A DNA stretch of 6,581 nucleotides, from contig CAJTWQ010000076.1 of assembly GCA_910579835.1 (NCBI GenBank), positions 1-6,581 on the forward strand, given 5' to 3'. A model generated the notes under the pieces. That model was not told the origin of the DNA, made no database searches, and saw nothing but the letters and a program-made list of their open reading frames with translations. The translations under genes were made by a program, and so were the position numbers. Numbering within the stretch: the first letter of the stretch is position 1; every line of letters begins with the position of its first letter. This DNA is from an uncultured Ruminococcus sp. Lineage in GTDB: Bacteria > Bacillota > Clostridia > Oscillospirales > Ruminococcaceae. Positions 4,638-6,581 of the stretch are shown one piece after another.

Positions 4638-6581
4638 ATGGAGAGAAATTTAAGAGAAGCTCTTGAATACATAGACCCTGCCGCCTGCGATTATCAGGAA
4701 TGGATAAACGTTGGCATGGCTCTGAAACATGAAAATTATGAAGTGAATGTATGGGACGAATGGTCTGCAAGAGATACCGCACGATATCATCATGGCGAAT
4801 GTGAAAAGAAGTGGCGTTCTTTTCACGGAAACACTTCTCCCGTAACGGCAGGAACGATATATCAGATGGCTTTTGAAAACGGTTACTCGCCTGAGCGTGA
4901 GAGCTATGAACTTGACTGGGACAGCGAGATCGGCGCAAAGTCGGACGGCGTTATAGTTGACTGCAACTGGATAGAGGGACGTGAGATCAAAGAGCCTGCA
5001 AACTGGGATCCCGTAAAAGAAATAACGATGTATCTGGAAACGCTTTTTGAACCGTCCGAAAATGTGGGCTACAATTTCCGCTCATTTAAAAACGATAAAG
5101 GGAAATACACTCCTGCGGACAAGGGAGGATATGACCGAACCGCAGGAGAGCTTCTTCAGGAGCTTTCGATGTGCGACGGCGATATCGGAGCGGTTTTCGG
5201 CGACTATGACAAAGATGCAGGAGCGTGGATAAGATTCAATCCTCTTGACGGAAAAGGAATTAAAAATGCCAATGTTACCGATTTCAGATACGCTCTTGTA
5301 GAAGCTGACGCTATGGAGCTTGACAAGCAGAACGCTGTTATCAGAGAGCTTGAATTGCCTGTAGCTGTGCTCATGTACAGCGGCGGAAAGTCCATTCATG
5401 CAATTGTACGCATTGACGCTCCGAACAGCGACGAATACCGTAAACGTGTCGATTTTCTTTATAATATTTGTAAGAAAAACGGTCTCACTCTCGATCAGAA
5501 TAATCGTAATCCCTCACGTTTAAGCCGTATTCCCGGAGTTGAGCGCGCAGGAAAAAAGCAGTTCATTATTGATACAAATATAGGCAAGACTTCATGGGAT
5601 GAATGGAAAGAGTGTATAGAGGGAATAAACGACGATCTTCCTGATATTGAAAATATAGGCAGCCTGTGGGATAATATGCCGGAGTTGTCACCGCCGCTTA
5701 TTGACGGAGTTCTGAGACAGGGACATAAAATGCTTATTGCAGGTCCGTCAAAAGCAGGAAAGTCCTATGCTCTTATTGAACTGTCCGTTGCGCTTGCGGA
5801 AGGTACAAAGTGGCTTGGTTTTCAATGCTCGCAGGGACGTGTGATGTATGTTAATCTTGAGCTTGACCGTGCAAGCTGTTTACACCGTTTCAGGGACGTT
5901 TACGATTCGCTTGGTATTACGCCGCAGAATCTGAAAAACATTGATATATGGAATCTGAGAGGGCGCAGCGTTCCAATGGACAAGCTTGCTCCGAAACTTA
6001 TCAGACGCGCTTCAAAAAAGAATTATGCGGCTGTTATAATCGACCCTATATACAAGGTCATAACAGGCGACGAAAACTCGGCTGATCAGATGGCGGCATT
6101 CTGTAATCAGTTCGATAAGGTCTGTAATGAACTTGGCTGCGCTGTTATCTATTGCCATCATCACTCAAAAGGCTCTCAGGGCGGCAAAAGGAGCATGGAC
6201 AGAGCGTCAGGCTCAGGAGTATTCGCCCGTGATCCGGACGCTCTCCTCGACCTTATAGAACTTGAAATCAACGATAATCTCCGCACGGCAGAAGAGAATA
6301 ATATCACTTGCGATATAGCGTACAAATGGCTGTGCCGATTCAATAAGGATATGTTCTTATCGGATGATGACCGGCTATCTCCTGTTCAGATAATGAAAAC
6401 TGTCAGGGATAATCTACAGTCAAATACATGCAATCACATTGCGGAAGAAATTGAAGCGGCGAAAAAGAAACTGCAATCACGAACGGCGTGGAGGATTGAA
6501 GCTACTCTCAGAGAGTTTCCGAAGTTTGCTCCCGTTAACGTCTGGTTTGATTATCCGGTTCACAGGATAGATAATGACGGG
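4638..6581 (+). CDS. Primase-helicase fusion: PriCT-2, AEP primase, RepA-like helicase (3' partial)
   Basis: The reading frame is open for 648 codons to the window edge with no stop, so the C-terminus is missing. Residues 1-80 match PriCT-2 (YQEWINVGMALK, KKWRSF, TAGTIYQMA). Residues about 125-310 look like an archaeo-eukaryotic primase domain: acidic motif I E222-A-D224, motif II SGGKSIH at 248-254, and motif III at D286 followed by RLSRIPG (294-300). Next is a RecA-fold RepA/DnaB-like (AAA_25) helicase: Walker A 369-376 (GPSKAGKS), Walker B ending at D469 (AAVIIDP), and CHHHSKG at 506-512 with a downstream RASGSG. A single chain would thus prime and unwind, acting as the element's replicative primase-helicase. 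It is the last gene in view of the co-directional cluster. PriCT-2 more often follows an AEP domain; here it leads. Residues 530-648 are helical and charged and may be a C-terminal domain cut by the window edge. Domain calls are from motifs read by eye. Confidence 0.88.
   Translation, partial: MERNLREALEYIDPAACDYQEWINVGMALKHENYEVNVWDEWSARDTARYHHGECEKKWRSFHGNTSPVTAGTIYQMAFENGYSPERESYELDWDSEIGAKSDGVIVDCNWIEGREIKEPANWDPVKEITMYLETLFEPSENVGYNFRSFKNDKGKYTPADKGGYDRTAGELLQELSMCDGDIGAVFGDYDKDAGAWIRFNPLDGKGIKNANVTDFRYALVEADAMELDKQNAVIRELELPVAVLMYSGGKSIHAIVRIDAPNSDEYRKRVDFLYNICKKNGLTLDQNNRNPSRLSRIPGVERAGKKQFIIDTNIGKTSWDEWKECIEGINDDLPDIENIGSLWDNMPELSPPLIDGVLRQGHKMLIAGPSKAGKSYALIELSVALAEGTKWLGFQCSQGRVMYVNLELDRASCLHRFRDVYDSLGITPQNLKNIDIWNLRGRSVPMDKLAPKLIRRASKKNYAAVIIDPIYKVITGDENSADQMAAFCNQFDKVCNELGCAVIYCHHHSKGSQGGKRSMDRASGSGVFARDPDALLDLIELEINDNLRTAEENNITCDIAYKWLCRFNKDMFLSDDDRLSPVQIMKTVRDNLQSNTCNHIAEEIEAAKKKLQSRTAWRIEATLREFPKFAPVNVWFDYPVHRIDNDG

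Noticed and set aside
5047..5232. 61-codon forward ORF in another frame
   Set aside because: It lies wholly inside the primase-helicase gene, whose frame carries conserved domain motifs across the whole region; the small ORF has no recognisable features and is a shadow.
4600..5399. Antisense ORFs of 63-112 codons opposite the primase-helicase gene
   Set aside because: They are shadows of the open forward frame from 4638, which has PriCT-2, AEP and helicase motifs.
1..6581. tRNA, rRNA, CRISPR array, insertion sequence or retron-like element
   Set aside because: Coding sequence fills nearly the whole window; no cloverleaf, regularly spaced repeats, transposase or reverse transcriptase motifs were seen.

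Overview
The window is a compact, single-strand (all +) block of DNA replication and recombination genes of the kind carried by temperate phages, prophages and related integrative elements of Gram-positive anaerobes. Strong AGGAGG-type ribosome sites, moderate GC in the coding parts, tight gene packing and the protein families suggest a Bacillota/Clostridia host, plausibly a Ruminococcus-like gut bacterium. That host assignment is inference; no host gene, integrase, structural phage gene or attachment site lies in the window.

Layout: bases 1-62 hold what looks like the last codons of an upstream gene. Bases 84-1370 encode a RecF/Rad50/SMC-like ATPase with a short coiled coil. A 100-base, 20% GC intergenic gap (1371-1470) follows, containing a hairpin, a palindrome and short repeated words; it is the only sizeable non-coding stretch. 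Then come a Sak4-like (AAA_24) RecA-fold ATPase (1471-2499), a DUF669 protein that probably serves as the single-stranded-DNA-binding partner (2519-3016), an SF2 DEAH helicase of the restriction-helicase type (3007-4587, overlapping its predecessor by 10 bases), and an open-ended primase-helicase fusion (4638 to the window end) made of PriCT-2, archaeo-eukaryotic primase (AEP) and RepA/DnaB-like RecA-fold domains.

How they may work together (inference from families): the AEP primase-helicase primes and unwinds at the origin, the SF2 helicase remodels duplex DNA or forks, the DUF669 protein coats single strands, and the Sak4-like ATPase anneals or recombines them. The SMC-like ATPase would act in end processing or DNA tethering, but no partner nuclease is visible here.

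No clearly undescribed system is evident. The points most worth a second look are Trp/acidic peptides shared between termini and linkers of different proteins in the cluster, non-canonical ATPase motifs in the SMC-like protein, a tandem 40-residue repeat at the helicase C-terminus, and the AT-rich gap as a possible operator or origin.
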